From: Enoplosus armatus
Taxonomy: Eukaryota > Chordata > Actinopteri > Centrarchiformes > Enoplosidae
NCBI RefSeq assembly: GCF_043641665.1
Contig: NW_027261182.1
Location: forward strand, 197,001-261,000
DNA length: 64,000 bases
Direction: 5' to 3'
Position 1 is the stretch's first letter; the number at the start of each line of letters is the position of its first letter. The translations under genes were made by a program, and so were the position numbers. The notes beneath the pieces were generated by a model that was not told the origin of the DNA, ran no database searches, and saw only the letters and a program-made list of their open reading frames with translations. Of this stretch, positions 38,148 through 64,000 are shown piece after piece.

Positions 38148-39060
38148 GATGTCCCGGTGCACAAAGAGCAAAATCCCCAAGAAAGTATAATCACCCGCTG
38201 CGTCGCTTCATGGAGAGGGGGGAGACGGGGGAGACGGGGGAGGAGGACCGGAGAGGAAAAGTTTACTTCGATTGATCTGGATGATGGGAGGAAAACAAAC
38301 AGTGACTCTTCAGGTGCGGGTTGTTTTCAATGATCAGCAAATGATAAATGCTTTCATATCCCGTCAGCTTCGGAGTGACGCATGGCGCGATGTGGTGTCC
38401 ATCTCTGCTGGAGGCTGCTGCGCTCTGCGGGGACAACCCGCAGGGTTCCTCATGCGGAACAACACTTCTATACAGATGCTATACAGGCGTCACGCCATAG
38501 GAATCCGTTACTTCTACAGGGATGTTTCAAAGCACCGGGGCCAGGCTGCCACTGTACCGCAAACCCCGCAAACCCCTGAACGACGGTGGAGCCGTGGAGT
38601 GCTCAGAACACACACTGAAACCAGTTCCTGCGTGGGGACAGCAGCACGCAGACTACACGACTATGAGAGAGCGCGCAACGCTCCAAGTCCACATTGGAAA
38701 ACCACGAAATCACGACCGCGTTCTCCGTCAAGTTCAGCCCCGCCGTGTCCGCCTCGCAGGGATCCCCTTCTCAGTCAGTGCGGCGTCCCTCAGCCCCCCC
38801 AGCTCCTCCTATGTCTATGTACGCATGCAGTTCTCCCGCTCTGCCGTGTTTTGATCGTCGCAGCTGGCAAACTTGTTGTGAGCAGATGAGGAAAAATAAG
38901 AGAGCCGTCCCGCCGGTGCTCGGTGTCGGTACGAACCGACCGGGAGAGTCGTGCGCAGCCAGCGGCAGAGCACCTACATCACTTTAAGAGGATCAGGCGA
39001 GTGAGAAGCCTACAGATGGAGAGGGGGGGGGGGGTCCGCAGCGCCACCCGATCGTTAAAG
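38148..39060 (-). promoter_or_regulatory. dock3: Probable dock3 promoter/5' leader (CpG-rich)
   Basis: The 0.9 kb immediately upstream of the dock3 ATG is the most CpG- and G/C-rich part of the first 42 kb (for example CGTCGGCG, CACGACCGCG, CCCGCCGGTGCTCGG). It contains pyrimidine-rich leader sequence just before the start codon (minus strand: CCTCCCCCGTCTCCCCCGTC). This is typical of a CpG-island promoter. The transcription start is not defined. A 205-codon ORF on the plus strand here is regarded as a by-product of high GC. Confidence 0.55.
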
Positions 39061-39079
39061 GTTATCATTGGTGACATGA

Positions 39080-39082
<3 letters not shown>

Positions 39083-39118
<36 letters not shown>

Positions 39119-39195
39119 CCTGACGTGACTCATGAAGCTTCATCACCACAGAGACATAACTGTCATGTTGTGTGTGTGTGTGTGTGTGTGTGTGA

Positions 39196-39226
<31 letters not shown>
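39083..39226. repeat. Facing (CA)n and (TG)n microsatellites
   Basis: (CA)17 at 39,083-39,118 is followed after about 50 bp by (TG)n at 39,168-39,226, interrupted once by ACAG. The two runs are complementary and could pair as a long hairpin just upstream of the dock3 CpG-rich region. Confidence 0.9.
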
Positions 39227-40065
39227 GATGTGCCGCAGAGGAGCAGCACGAGCTGTATTGGCCGTGTGTGTTGTGCCACCACGTGTGCACTCTCGGCCAA
39301 CACACCATCTCACGCGGCTTCACGCAGCGTACCTGGTTCACAAGGTAACCATGGTGACCTCGGTGATTACTGACGGTAAAAACACTTTCTGGGTGAAAAT
39401 AACAGTTTTTCTTTTTCGTTCTGTTTGTAAAGTAAAACTGAGAGCTCACGTGATGATGATGATGATGATGATGTCGGCGGACTCATGCTCCATGAAGAGG
39501 TTGTTTGCAGCGTTCAATCAGTGAAATACACTGAAATGAAGTGAACAACTTTTTGGCAGCTTGTTTTCAGGTTAATCCCATTAAATTCAGTCTGAACACG
39601 TGAAGCTGGCATTAAAGGAAGGTTTCAGCTCAGGGGGCCGGAGAGACGTAAAGATGCCCGAGTTTCTCTTATTTTCCAGCTGGGAAGTCGAGCAGCCCTC
39701 ATAACTTTAACTCCGCTTAAAGTTCATCACTCAGCATGCTGTAAGTTTGACCCCTGTTGCTAGGCGACTGGATGAGAAGTGACGAGAAAGAAGTAAATTC
39801 CTCCCACAAAAAAAGTTTGTTCTTGTGATTCAGGAACCTTCAGCTCATGAATAAAGCTTTTTTCACAGACACCTTATGACATTAACTATGGCTCCGTTCC
39901 ATTTATGTGTCCCAGTGACCAGCATGCACCTGAGAACACCTGAGAGGCCCGACACTGACGTGTGTAAATGGAATCCAGCCATCTTTAATTAAATGTAATT
40001 ATTAGGGACTGAAACGTCACACTTGTAATCAGTAACATCTCAAAAGGCTGCATTCCATTCAGGAG

Positions 40066-40101
40066 TTTTAAAAGTTGTTGTTCCTTCAACAACTTTTAAA
40101 A
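40066..40101. repeat. Perfect inverted repeat (15-bp stem, 6-nt loop)
   Basis: Left arm TTTTAAAAGTTGTTG (40,066-40,080), loop TTCCTT, right arm CAACAACTTTTAAAA (40,087-40,101). It is located 2.3 kb beyond the dcaf1 stop. It could form a cruciform or an RNA hairpin; function unknown. Confidence 0.9.
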
Positions 40102-42247
40102 AAGTGTCTCCGTCTCATGACATCACCACCAACTTCCTGTTGTCTGCTCAGTCACGACGAGGTGTGATCCTTCATGTGTGAACCAACAAGAGGCTCTGGA
40201 AGACACACAGTTCACTAAAGGACTTATTGATGGTCAGTATTCCACAGCTGATCATCACTATAATGAGACGAGGCAAGTTACAAGAAGGAAGAGGGTCTTT
40301 TATTATTAAAGCTTATTAACTGAAGTACAGACTGATAGTCTCATTAACCATTTACAACAATTCAGACTTACTGACAATACAATCTGTTGTGAAACTGTAG
40401 CCTCTGACAAGCTGCTGTGCCTCCAGACGCTTTATTTTCCATTAAGCTTGACTTGAGGTTGTAAATGTCACAAACACCGAGTGCACGAGGCCTTCAAGGC
40501 TTGTATTTATATATATATAAAGGGTATAAACCCTGACCTTTTGGAGTTGTAAAGTTTCCTTCCAACAGCAGCCGTGTCGACTGGTTAACCAGCAGAACGA
40601 TCGTCAACAGAGAAACTACTCAAACAGCTTTGGATGCAGCCTCCTCACAGCCTCCAGAAATGTGCTGCAGGTTGCTCCAACAGCTAAAGTTGGTCTCCTG
40701 TTGGTACAACACATGTGATTTACCTCCTTTTGTGGGCTCTAATAGTCAATAACTGTTAACCCCCCCCCCACACACACACTCAGTGATGAGGCAAGCACGC
40801 TGTAAAAGAGAAGAATTGCATTAAAACTAAATCTAACTTTGTAACTAACTTGTAGCAGCTGATAATGAAATGATTGATAACCTGGTTATTCCTTCATACG
40901 GGAGACAACATATTAATAATACGCCTGACAGACGTGACTGACATGTTAAATAATAATGAAGTTTTCACATTCACATCTTTACAAGTCACAAACACTGCTA
41001 CACACCTCCACCCAGCAGCCATGACTGATGCGTGACTGGTTTTAATGTCCACACACTGTCCTCAGAAGACTGAGACTCAAAGGATTTTATTTTTAATAAT
41101 TAAATAATATTTAATTTAATGGATTACACCAGTTTACCAAACAGCAGGCTGCCTGAAGGATACAGGAGCTAAAAGCATTAAATCAACAACAAAACGACTC
41201 CTTCCAAAAGCTCAAGCCCAATAAAGACCAGCTAAAATAAATTAAATTAAATCAAAGAACAGTCAAAATAACTTCTATGGAACTAAATTATAATTCTTTG
41301 ACTGGAAAACAAATGAAACACAGTCACATCCAAGTTATCCTCATTAAAATGTTTGTTGAATCTTGTGGGAAATGATAAACCATGTGAAGTGCAGAAGTGG
41401 CTCGTGGTGACCCGTGAACCGGAGCACTGGACCGAGCCTTTCTGCAGAAATCTGCTTCGGATGTTAAAACAGAAACCAGTTTGATGGGAACAGGAAGTGA
41501 CGGTCCCGAGATGAGATCTTGATTCTTCACAAGACACAGACGTTGGTACTTTTATTACTGTATGTGCTGGAAACATAGAGGTATTTGTAATGTTTGCAAG
41601 CACCAGAGGTATTTCTTTGTTTCCAGGTAACGTGTGTGATCCAACAGGGTGAAGGTCGCCACCAGATCCAGGGTTCATCTTACTTACAATCATATCTTCA
41701 CGTCTGCGCGTCACGCGGTCTCCGACCGTATTGGAATTGGTATTCAAGTTTTTATTGCTGTAAAATGAGGAAAGCTAACGAGCCTGACTGTTTCTGTTCC
41801 TCCACCTTGTTCTCTGCCTTTATGTGAATATTTGGCTCATAGCTCAACATGTGTGGAAGACACTGTGGAGGTTGACTGCACCTCCAGCACCTGGCCAAAC
41901 TATTCTCTGAGATTACGTTTTAACACAGAGAAACACTATTTCATTTCAATTCATGGCTCTAAGAGTTTTGAGTTAAACCTGAAAGATTCATCGATGGGAA
42001 AACCGACATCAGTTTAAGTTCCTTGGCGGTTTGGTAGGTCGTGGTCAATGAACGCAACTGTGAGGCGACAAAAAAAGTCTGATATAAACATGAAAAAACG
42101 TCTCATTTCAAGCAGAACATTAAATCTTCCTTCCAGCAGAGAGCCAGGTAAAACATCATAAATACTTTCAAAACTCGCACAAATAACTCGGTCGGGTCGA
42201 GTGAAAAGTCGGCGTATTCATCGGAGCCCCGTGATCTTTGGGAAATA

Positions 42248-42253
42248 TTTATT
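42248..42253 (-). terminator. dcaf1: Candidate dcaf1 poly-A signal
   Basis: AATAAA on the minus strand about 195 nt after the stop codon. Further AATAAA words lie at 41,751-41,756 and near 41,548, so a longer 3' UTR is equally possible. Confidence 0.35.
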
Positions 42254-42444
42254 TGCCGTCGTCTCTCTAAAGTTGATATCACAGATGTTTCTGTTATCCT
42301 CCAGGACACTGAGGAGCATGTCGGTGTGTTCACAGTCAACTTGCCTGATTAAAGGAGAAACGATGGTTTTAAAAAGGGAAAAAAAAAAAAAGTCAAGTCC
42401 TTGTTGAGGTTCACACTGTCTGCAGAGGAGCGTCATCTCCCAGG

Positions 42445-58450
<16,006 letters not shown>

Positions 58451-59000
58451 TGCTGCCTGGAAGACAGGAGAAGGAGACGAGGTGGAGGACAGAAAGAGGA
58501 CAAACACGTGAGGAGATTTAAGACAAGCAAAAAGACGAAAGAGCTGTGCAGACACGCTTCAACAAAACAATCAATATGACAACATGTGTACGCGTCCCTG
58601 CATCATGTGTCAGTGTTAGTGTTAACTGTATAAGTCATAGTGTAATGGCCGAGTTATGATGGAGTTTGTACGACGTGTCCAGATGTTTAGCTCTGTGTCC
58701 AGATGTTTGGCTCTGTGACTCGAGTGTGATGGTAGGATCTTTCCATGTTGTTGTTCTACACATCTCTGTTGGCCAAAATGAACCAGTTATTAAACAATTA
58801 AAAAAAAAAAAAACCCAGAATTTGTTATCACATATAAAGAGTTTGGTCTTGTGTAATATCAAATAGTGGAACTCAGTTTGTTTTATATGATATGACATTT
58901 TCCCTCAACGCTGGTGCTTTTTCAGAAGTGGTGGTGAAAAAAATAATGACAGGAGTCAGAGAGGTGTAAACAAAGTAATATATACATATACATATACATA

Positions 59001-59095
59001 TATATATATACTCTCTGGATAGGCTTCCTTTTCACCTCTTACACCTCTGTTCTTTATTCTTCCTAACACTCACCAGCAGCTGGTATATATAGAGA

Positions 59096-59145
<50 letters not shown>

Positions 59146-59220
59146 TCTCTGGATAGGCTTCCTTTTCACCTGGTACACCTCTGTTCTTTATTCTTCCTAA
59201 CACTCACCAGCAGCTGCGTG
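59001..59220. repeat. 134-bp tandem duplication around an (AT)n hairpin in dcaf1 intron 1
   Basis: A block of about 75 bp beginning CTCTCTGGATAGGCTTCC and ending CACTCACCAGCAGCTG occurs at 59,011-59,086 and again at 59,145-59,218 (offset 134 bp), differing by a couple of bases. Between the copies lies AGAGAG(TA)nCTCTCT (about 59,091-59,150), a perfect palindrome of about 60 bp. Upstream of the first copy are ATACAT/ATAT repeats. Confidence 0.9.
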
Positions 59221-59676
59221 ACTGTGGCTCGACGTTGAGACGCCACAGAGCAGGCTGTTTCACACACTACAACAGATCATCACAGCTGGAAATGCCTCCG
59301 TGGTGCTGTGAATCCCCCCCCCCCCAACAGGTGTCCTCTGGTCGGGACAGCTGGCTCATCGACCAGAGGACACTTTCTGCTCTGTGTGCGAGAGCTTAGC
59401 TAACGCGGCAAGAAGGTGACAGTTAGCAAACTTAGCTAACTTGCTTAAATTCACGCCGCTTCCTTCGGTTCATCTGCTTTTTTTTCCTCTCAGTATTAAA
59501 CTCCACACGGTCTCCCCGCCCTCTGATCAGCGTCGTGGTGAGTTTAGCTGCTGAAATCTCCCGAGGAGCTCAGCGAGGAGAGGAAGCAGCAGCATGTTGA
59601 CAGCACGGTCGCCTCATGTCAGAGACGCAAACAGCTTCAGCTAGCGAGTTCTGTCCGTTTGAAACGTCACCCTCAC

Positions 59677-59760
59677 CTGGAGACGCGCGTCCTCTGCGGC
59701 GGGTTCTCACTTCGGCTCGTCGTTGGCAGAAATTCCGCAAAATGTGCCGTAAAGGAGCAA
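59677..59760 (-). other. dcaf1: dcaf1 5' noncoding exon (3' limit 59,677)
   Basis: The coding start exon has an upstream splice acceptor (58,457-58,458), so a separate leader exon is required. The best donor in the CpG-rich upstream region is CTCCAG|GTGAGG, ending the exon at 59,677. The transcription start is not visible; 59,760 is an arbitrary outer limit. Confidence 0.5.
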
Positions 59761-59835
59761 ATGAAAGAGCGCTGACATGAAGAAGAAAAAAAAAGTTTCA
59801 CGTTTATTTTCAAACTTCTCCCGGCGGCCGCGCGC

Positions 59836-59902
59836 TACGTCACCGAATGACAGTCGACGTTAGATGACGAAAGACGGCGAACCTCCTGATGGGATTTGTA
59901 GT
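59836..59902 (-). promoter_or_regulatory. dcaf1: dcaf1 core promoter elements (ZNF143-type and CRE-like)
   Basis: The minus strand carries ACTACAAATCCCATCAGGAGG (59,902-59,882), close to the ZNF143/SBS motif found at housekeeping promoters, and then GTGACGTA (59,843-59,836), a CRE-like site, within a CpG-rich block (CCGGCGGCCGCGCGC). There is no obvious TATA box. This fits a constitutive CpG-type promoter firing toward dcaf1. Confidence 0.6.
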
Positions 59903-60688
59903 TCAAATTGACATCAAACCGTTTGTTCTAGCTTATGTACTACAAATCTCTTCTCTACATGTAACAGCAATTTATTATAACACATTAGTGTCTAAAATCA
60001 AATCCAGTATTTTCACTTAACTCAAGGTCCACTTACTATCACTTATAACCACAGGTCACTGTCTTCTTCAGAAGATGGAGTTTGGGATGTGGTTGAAAAA
60101 GTGGCTCTTCAGTTAGGATTTTTTTGTTTAGTGTTTTGGATCAAACTACTTTTCCTAAAGTCAACAATGAACTATAAGTAGTTTCATCTGACAAGTAGCT
60201 CACTGAAATATCAAGACTCATGGCCTAATGTGACACAACAGTAATAAAATCACACTCTGTTGTTGGTTGAATAATTGTAAATTGCTGCTATGTGGAGAGC
60301 TACATGCTGTATTAATCACAATATATATTCAACTTTTATTCAATTTTTTTTTTACCTTTTCAGAACAGTTTATGTATGAGATCCTTAAAATGCAGAGTAT
60401 CAATATCTGCAATATTTAATGGTAGGTCCCTTGCATACCTCCAATTTAGTTTCAAATATTTGTCTTTCATTGTGTATGAGATTGGCACACTTCCCGTCAA
60501 TGAATTAGGCAGAAATAACTACAAACAAGTGCAAACAGTTTATTGAGTTTCTTGGACAGAAATGGGTTCTGCTTTCACAGAGAAAAATAGTCCGTTTATT
60601 CCATCAGCGCATTCTGAATGTTTTGGCATGCACCTGTTTTCAGATGCTTGTTGAAAAATGAATTTCCCTCCAAACAGAGCAGCAACAC

Positions 60689-60694
60689 TTTATT
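60689..60694 (-). terminator. smpd4: Candidate smpd4 poly-A signal
   Basis: AATAAA on the minus strand about 660 nt after the smpd4 stop. Two further copies follow within 150 bp. Confidence 0.35.
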
Positions 60695-60956
60695 TACAGC
60701 CACATTTAAAACAGTCAACAGTCATATCAAAAGCAAGAACCACAGAGCTGCCAGTCTACTGCCAACAGGGTTCCTACACGGCCCACTTCAAAATGCTGTC
60801 CCTTTAGACATAAACCACTCACACTACTGTACACCATCTCACTCTGGACCTCATGAGAATAACAGGATTATTCCTTACTCATGGACTCTGGCTCTGATCT
60901 CTGACTTTGCTGCAGCAGGTGGCAAACTGAACTATTTCTCTACAGGGATCCATGTT

Positions 60957-61231
60957 GATTAGTCAATTAATCAATTAGTCGATCGACAGACACTCTATTG
61001 GCAAATACTTTGATAATTGTCGTTTTAAGTAATCTTTTAAGTGAACGATCCAAACATGTTCTTGTTGAAGCTTCTCAAATGTGCTGCTTTTCGTCTTTAC
61101 ATAATAGTAAATTTAATATTTTGGGGTGCTGGTTGGACTTTGGGCTTTAGGACATTTTTAAGCAGTTTTCTGATGTTATAAAGGCCAAACAATTAATCCA
61201 TTTTCAAAATAATGGTTAGTTGCAGCCCTAA
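60957..61231. mobile_element. hAT-like MITE (teleost GGGCTGCAACTAA family)
   Basis: The right end reads GGTTAGTTGCAGCCCTAA (reverse complement of the classic TTAGGGCTGCAACTAAC terminus). The interior has the CAATTAATCAATTAGTCGATCGACAG and ATAATGGTTAG phrases. Partial relatives appear at 43,885-43,957 (CAGTTGCAGCTCTTA) and 11,797-11,860. Non-coding. Confidence 0.75.
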
Positions 61232-61349
61232 ACCAATAACATACTACATTATCCATCACACGTTGCATGGGACCACAACACTTCACACATTTTTTGCAAA
61301 ACATTCATTATGTGTATTTTTCCAGACATGTAGGAACCCTGTTACTCAG

Positions 61350-63919
61350 CTAGTGTGTTTTCAGTTTGTCTCCAACCAGCGTCATCAAAAGTCCGTACAG
61401 GAATCCCCCTGCGAGGATGAGCAGGGTGCTGGATATGGGGCCGAACGACAGGAGGGCTCCAATCGCGTAGAAGAGCAGCAGCAGCAGTATCGTCCTGTAG
61501 CTGGCCAGCAGGCGCAGGCTCAGCCTCGGCTGGTGCTTGCTCTCCAACGTCTGCCGGGATGTCGGGCTCTGCTTTAGTTTTGTGGCTAAACTTGGATCCG
61601 TCAAGTAGCGACGACCCAGGCGACCCAGGAAGTCTGGACGTGAGCAGAGCGCATTCATGTGCCCTCCGAACTGTGGGAGGACATCAGCAGGGTTAACTTA
61701 CTGAGAGGTTTAGTCTGTGTTTGAATTACTCGTCACAACTAAGGCAGTATCATAAATGTTATTATAACGTATCTGGCAGCTACCTCCAGACACCACTTAC
61801 CCTCTCGTTAACCAGAGAAGAGATCCTGTAGAAAAGCCTGACCAGCAGGGCGTTCTCATAGCTCCTTATGGGCTGGAGCTCCGGGTCTCCTTGATACTGA
61901 ATGTCAAACCTGCGCAGTCCATTTATGATCTGCACCAAAAGACACACACACACACAGTGAGGGTTTTAGTCTTTGCCTCGTGGCCCACAGCTGTAATGCA
62001 TTGGAAATACTAACCTGCCTCCTGCCCAGGTCGGTCAGAACAAGTCCGTTCTCTCCCTGGGTGCAGTCTGGCAGCTGCTTGCAGTTGCCATCCTCCTGGG
62101 AAGAACCCAGGTTGGATATAAGCTGACTCAGCTGCCCTTGGTTCAGCTACAAAACAAAGAAACATACAATTAACCAGGATGTTTTTACATGCACGAGTAA
62201 GTTCCTCTGAATGTGCAGCACTTTCTGTTGGCATTGGCAATAACAACACATGAAATGTGCAGTATATGCTCAATAATGTCATATACTATGTATGTATCAG
62301 TCTTAGGTTACAAGATTTAGGGATCAAGACAAGTCTACTTCTGTTAAAAGCTTTTGGGTTTTAGAACATCAAGAAAACTCACTGGATTTGGACTAAAGAA
62401 AGTAATCCTGAGAAGTTTTCAAAATGCCATAAGGATTTGTTTATCAAATGGTTAGCCATGCTAGCAGCATGATGGTTATTCTGGCCTGACGGTCGTCGAA
62501 CGGTCCACCACTTTGGTCCGGACTGAAATACAACTATTGGATGGAAGGCCATGAAATTTGGTTCAGACATTCATGTTCCCCTCAGGATGAAGTATAGTAA
62601 CTTAACAGGTCAAAATTTCAATTTGTCCAATACTTTGCTTTATGACCAAATACCTGAAAGTTTATGATATCCCAATATAATACATGTAAATAGAAGGATT
62701 TAGATATATAAAAATAAAAATATATATGTCAATAAAACAACCTTGAATGTTTACTGGGAGGAAATAAAACACAGTCAAAGTAATCTGACCTTGAAGATCT
62801 GACACAAGTTCTCCAAAGCTCTCTCCAGGAATTCGTGGGTCTTTTTCAGACATTCCCCGCTCTCCTCTGGCTCGGCCCCGGAGAAGGTGTTGTTGAGGTC
62901 AGGAGAGCCCATCCCAAACCAGGACAGGAACGAGTTATTAGCCGCCACCTCATTGGAGTGATCCGATATCCTCTTGGCTGTCTGTCTGGCTTGTGCAATT
63001 ATCTGGATTAACTTCATGATCTGCAAAATGAACAAAATATAGACTTAGAAAATAAGTCTATATACGTTTATAAATATAGACAAAATATAGAAAAATCCTA
63101 CACGAGGACTAAACTTACTGCTCCTCTGAGCTCGGTGCCGAACATCTGTTTGTACTGGCAGTCCTGGCCTTCCAAAGAATACACGTGGCTCTTCACCCTG
63201 AACACCATGTCTGTCATCACCCGTTGCCGTGACGACAGGTAGCTGCCTCCTTGGCTCGGCGTCAGGTAGCCGCGGGGTTGGCGGTGGTGGAGGACGTGCT
63301 CTGGTTCCAGAAACAACTGCTCTCCTGGTGAGAAACGTTTGGTTTAGTTTGTTTGTATATACTAGACATACTTTCCCTTTTATTGTCAGAGTGACCCGAA
63401 AGTCAAAAGTTATTCAAATGTGTTTTCATTATGGATTAATCTGCAGATTACATTCTCTATAATAACTGAAGGTGACGTCTTCAGATCAGTTTTTTGAGCG
63501 ACCAACAGACCCAAACCCGAAGAAGTTTGTGCATTTTGTGTTGAGCTCAGAGCTGTGTTGTAAGTTGATCTCATTTAATCGTAGGTTGAGTTGGTTGACG
63601 TATAAAACATTTATAGTTCTTTAAAGAACTATTTCATATCATATAAAGAACAAGGGATTATTCTCACAATACTTCAAAACACGGATAAATCGATTGATCG
63701 TCTGTGACAACATGTCTTCACCTCATGTCCGTGTTGTTTGCATTTCTGTCCTCACCTTTCTGGATCATGTCAGCAAGGTTTGGCTGAGCGAAGACTTTGG
63801 CCACCCTGAAGACCATCAGTGCATTTTTGGCATTAACCAGATCTGTCCTCACGGTTCTGTTCAAAAACACCTGGAAGAGCTTCGTGTACATGAGCAGGTT
63901 CTCCTGAACAAACGACTCC
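61350..63919 (-). CDS. smpd4: SMPD4 (neutral sphingomyelinase 3), C-terminal six exons (partial)
   Basis: Exons: 63,756-63,919; 63,119-63,324; 62,790-63,020; 62,015-62,146; 61,801-61,929; 61,350-61,670 (stop). They join in phase to 393 residues plus a stop, roughly the C-terminal half of the usual 830-870; the 5' exons lie beyond base 64,000. Landmarks: [105 protein letters not shown] and [12 protein letters not shown]. The protein ends in a hydrophobic hairpin ([37 protein letters not shown]) before GDKLKTH. SMPD4 is a Mg-dependent enzyme cleaving sphingomyelin to ceramide and phosphocholine, anchored by this C-terminus in the ER/nuclear envelope. No frame break is seen. Confidence 0.88.
62445..62600. 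mobile_element. Dispersed teleost repeat fragment in smpd4 intron
   Basis: GTTAGCCATGCTAGCAGCATG, CCACCACTTTGGTCCGGACTG, CAACTATTGGATGGAAGGCC, ATGAAATTTGGTTCAGACATTC and ATGTTCCCCTCAGGATGAA are ordered phrases of the same family as 50,806-51,260 and 13,285-13,445. Confidence 0.65.
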
Positions 63920-63924
63920 CTGTA

Positions 63925-64000
63925 AAAGAGCAAGTTAACATCACATCCAAAGTGACTACAGTCACTCGTCACCTGCATCTCATCTAGTACAGCATAACCA
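63925..64000 (-). other. smpd4: smpd4 intron, running off the window
   Basis: Only intronic sequence upstream of the 63,919 acceptor. A GTGACG at 63,966-63,971 could be a donor, but the preceding frame compatible with the next exon has a TAG, so no further exon is called. Confidence 0.5.

Larger units (their letters stand above)
38991..42444. other. dock3-dcaf1 intergenic region including dcaf1 3' UTR
   Basis: About 3.4 kb between the dock3 leader and the dcaf1 stop. The right part (below 42,445) is probably the dcaf1 3' UTR. It contains AT-rich unique sequence, facing CA and TG runs (39,083-39,226), a (TGA)n run (39,451-39,472), a perfect hairpin at 40,066-40,101 and a short ATATAT run (40,508-40,519). 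MANF and RBM15B, which lie between these genes in mammals, were not seen. Confidence 0.5.
59903..61349. other. dcaf1-smpd4 intergenic region / smpd4 3' UTR
   Basis: AT-rich. Possible AATAAA signals for smpd4 lie on the minus strand at 60,689-60,694, 60,595-60,600 and 60,539-60,544. The hAT-like MITE at 60,957 lies just downstream of the smpd4 stop. The 114-codon ORF at 60,618-60,962 (+) is not supported as a gene. Confidence 0.5.

Noticed and set aside
38272..38889. 205-codon plus-strand ORF upstream of dock3
   Set aside because: Lies antisense in the CpG-rich leader/promoter. No recognisable domain; stop depletion is explained by high GC.
41283..41747. 154-codon minus-strand ORF downstream of dcaf1
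   Set aside because: No recognisable domain, AT-rich codon use, and a position in the likely 3' UTR/intergenic interval. Probably chance.
39000..42444. Expected MANF and RBM15B between dock3 and dcaf1
   Set aside because: Looked for because of mammalian gene order; no matching exons seen.
60618..60962. 114-codon plus-strand ORF between dcaf1 and smpd4
   Set aside because: Antisense to the presumed smpd4 3' UTR, no recognised domain, ends in the MITE.
63960..64000. Possible extra smpd4 exon ending at a GTGACG donor
   Set aside because: The frame compatible with the next exon contains a TAG; no acceptor leaves an acceptable exon.

Overview
The window is vertebrate nuclear DNA, almost certainly from a ray-finned (probably percomorph) fish. 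Reasons: spliced genes with compact GT-AG introns, very dense (CA)n/(TG)n microsatellites, several dispersed repeat families I recognise as teleost-type, a decayed fish Tc1 transposon, and three genes whose closest remembered relatives are vertebrate proteins. There is no operon structure, CRISPR array, RNA operon or prokaryotic signal.

Layout. Bases 1-38,110 contain almost no coding sequence. They are best read as the first intron of dock3 (minus strand), because the dock3 start-codon exon lies at 38,111-38,147 and points down into this region. The stretch is filled with microsatellites, a 1.7 kb 19-bp VNTR (1,825-3,503), a 73-unit 10-bp minisatellite (8,581-9,310), a 0.6 kb polypurine tract (12,470-13,065) and old transposon fragments. 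One coding-like terminal exon sits on the opposite (+) strand at 24,884-25,028; I cannot name its gene. The CpG-rich 38,148-39,060 block is the probable dock3 promoter and 5' leader.

Bases 42,445-58,450 (minus strand) hold a complete dcaf1 (VprBP) coding sequence. I assembled it by hand from 29 coding exons with consistent splice phases: 4,827 nt in total, divisible by three, giving 1,608 residues. A 5' noncoding exon ends at 59,677, and a promoter with a ZNF143-type element and a CRE-like site lies near 59,836-59,902. Introns carry a broken Tc1 transposase (49,678 to about 50,740) and several non-autonomous repeats. Bases 61,350-63,919 (minus) carry the last six exons (393 residues and the stop) of smpd4, neutral sphingomyelinase 3; its 5' exons lie beyond the window.

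The three genes are unrelated in biochemistry: a Rac exchange factor, a CRL4 substrate receptor and a lipid hydrolase. They read in the same direction (smpd4, dcaf1, dock3). The dock3/dcaf1 linkage is also known in mammals (human 3p21) and supports both calls. I found no convincing new biological system. The most interesting leads are the orphan antisense exon, the indel-free 10-bp minisatellite with polar variant distribution, and the higher-order duplication inside the palindromic VNTR.
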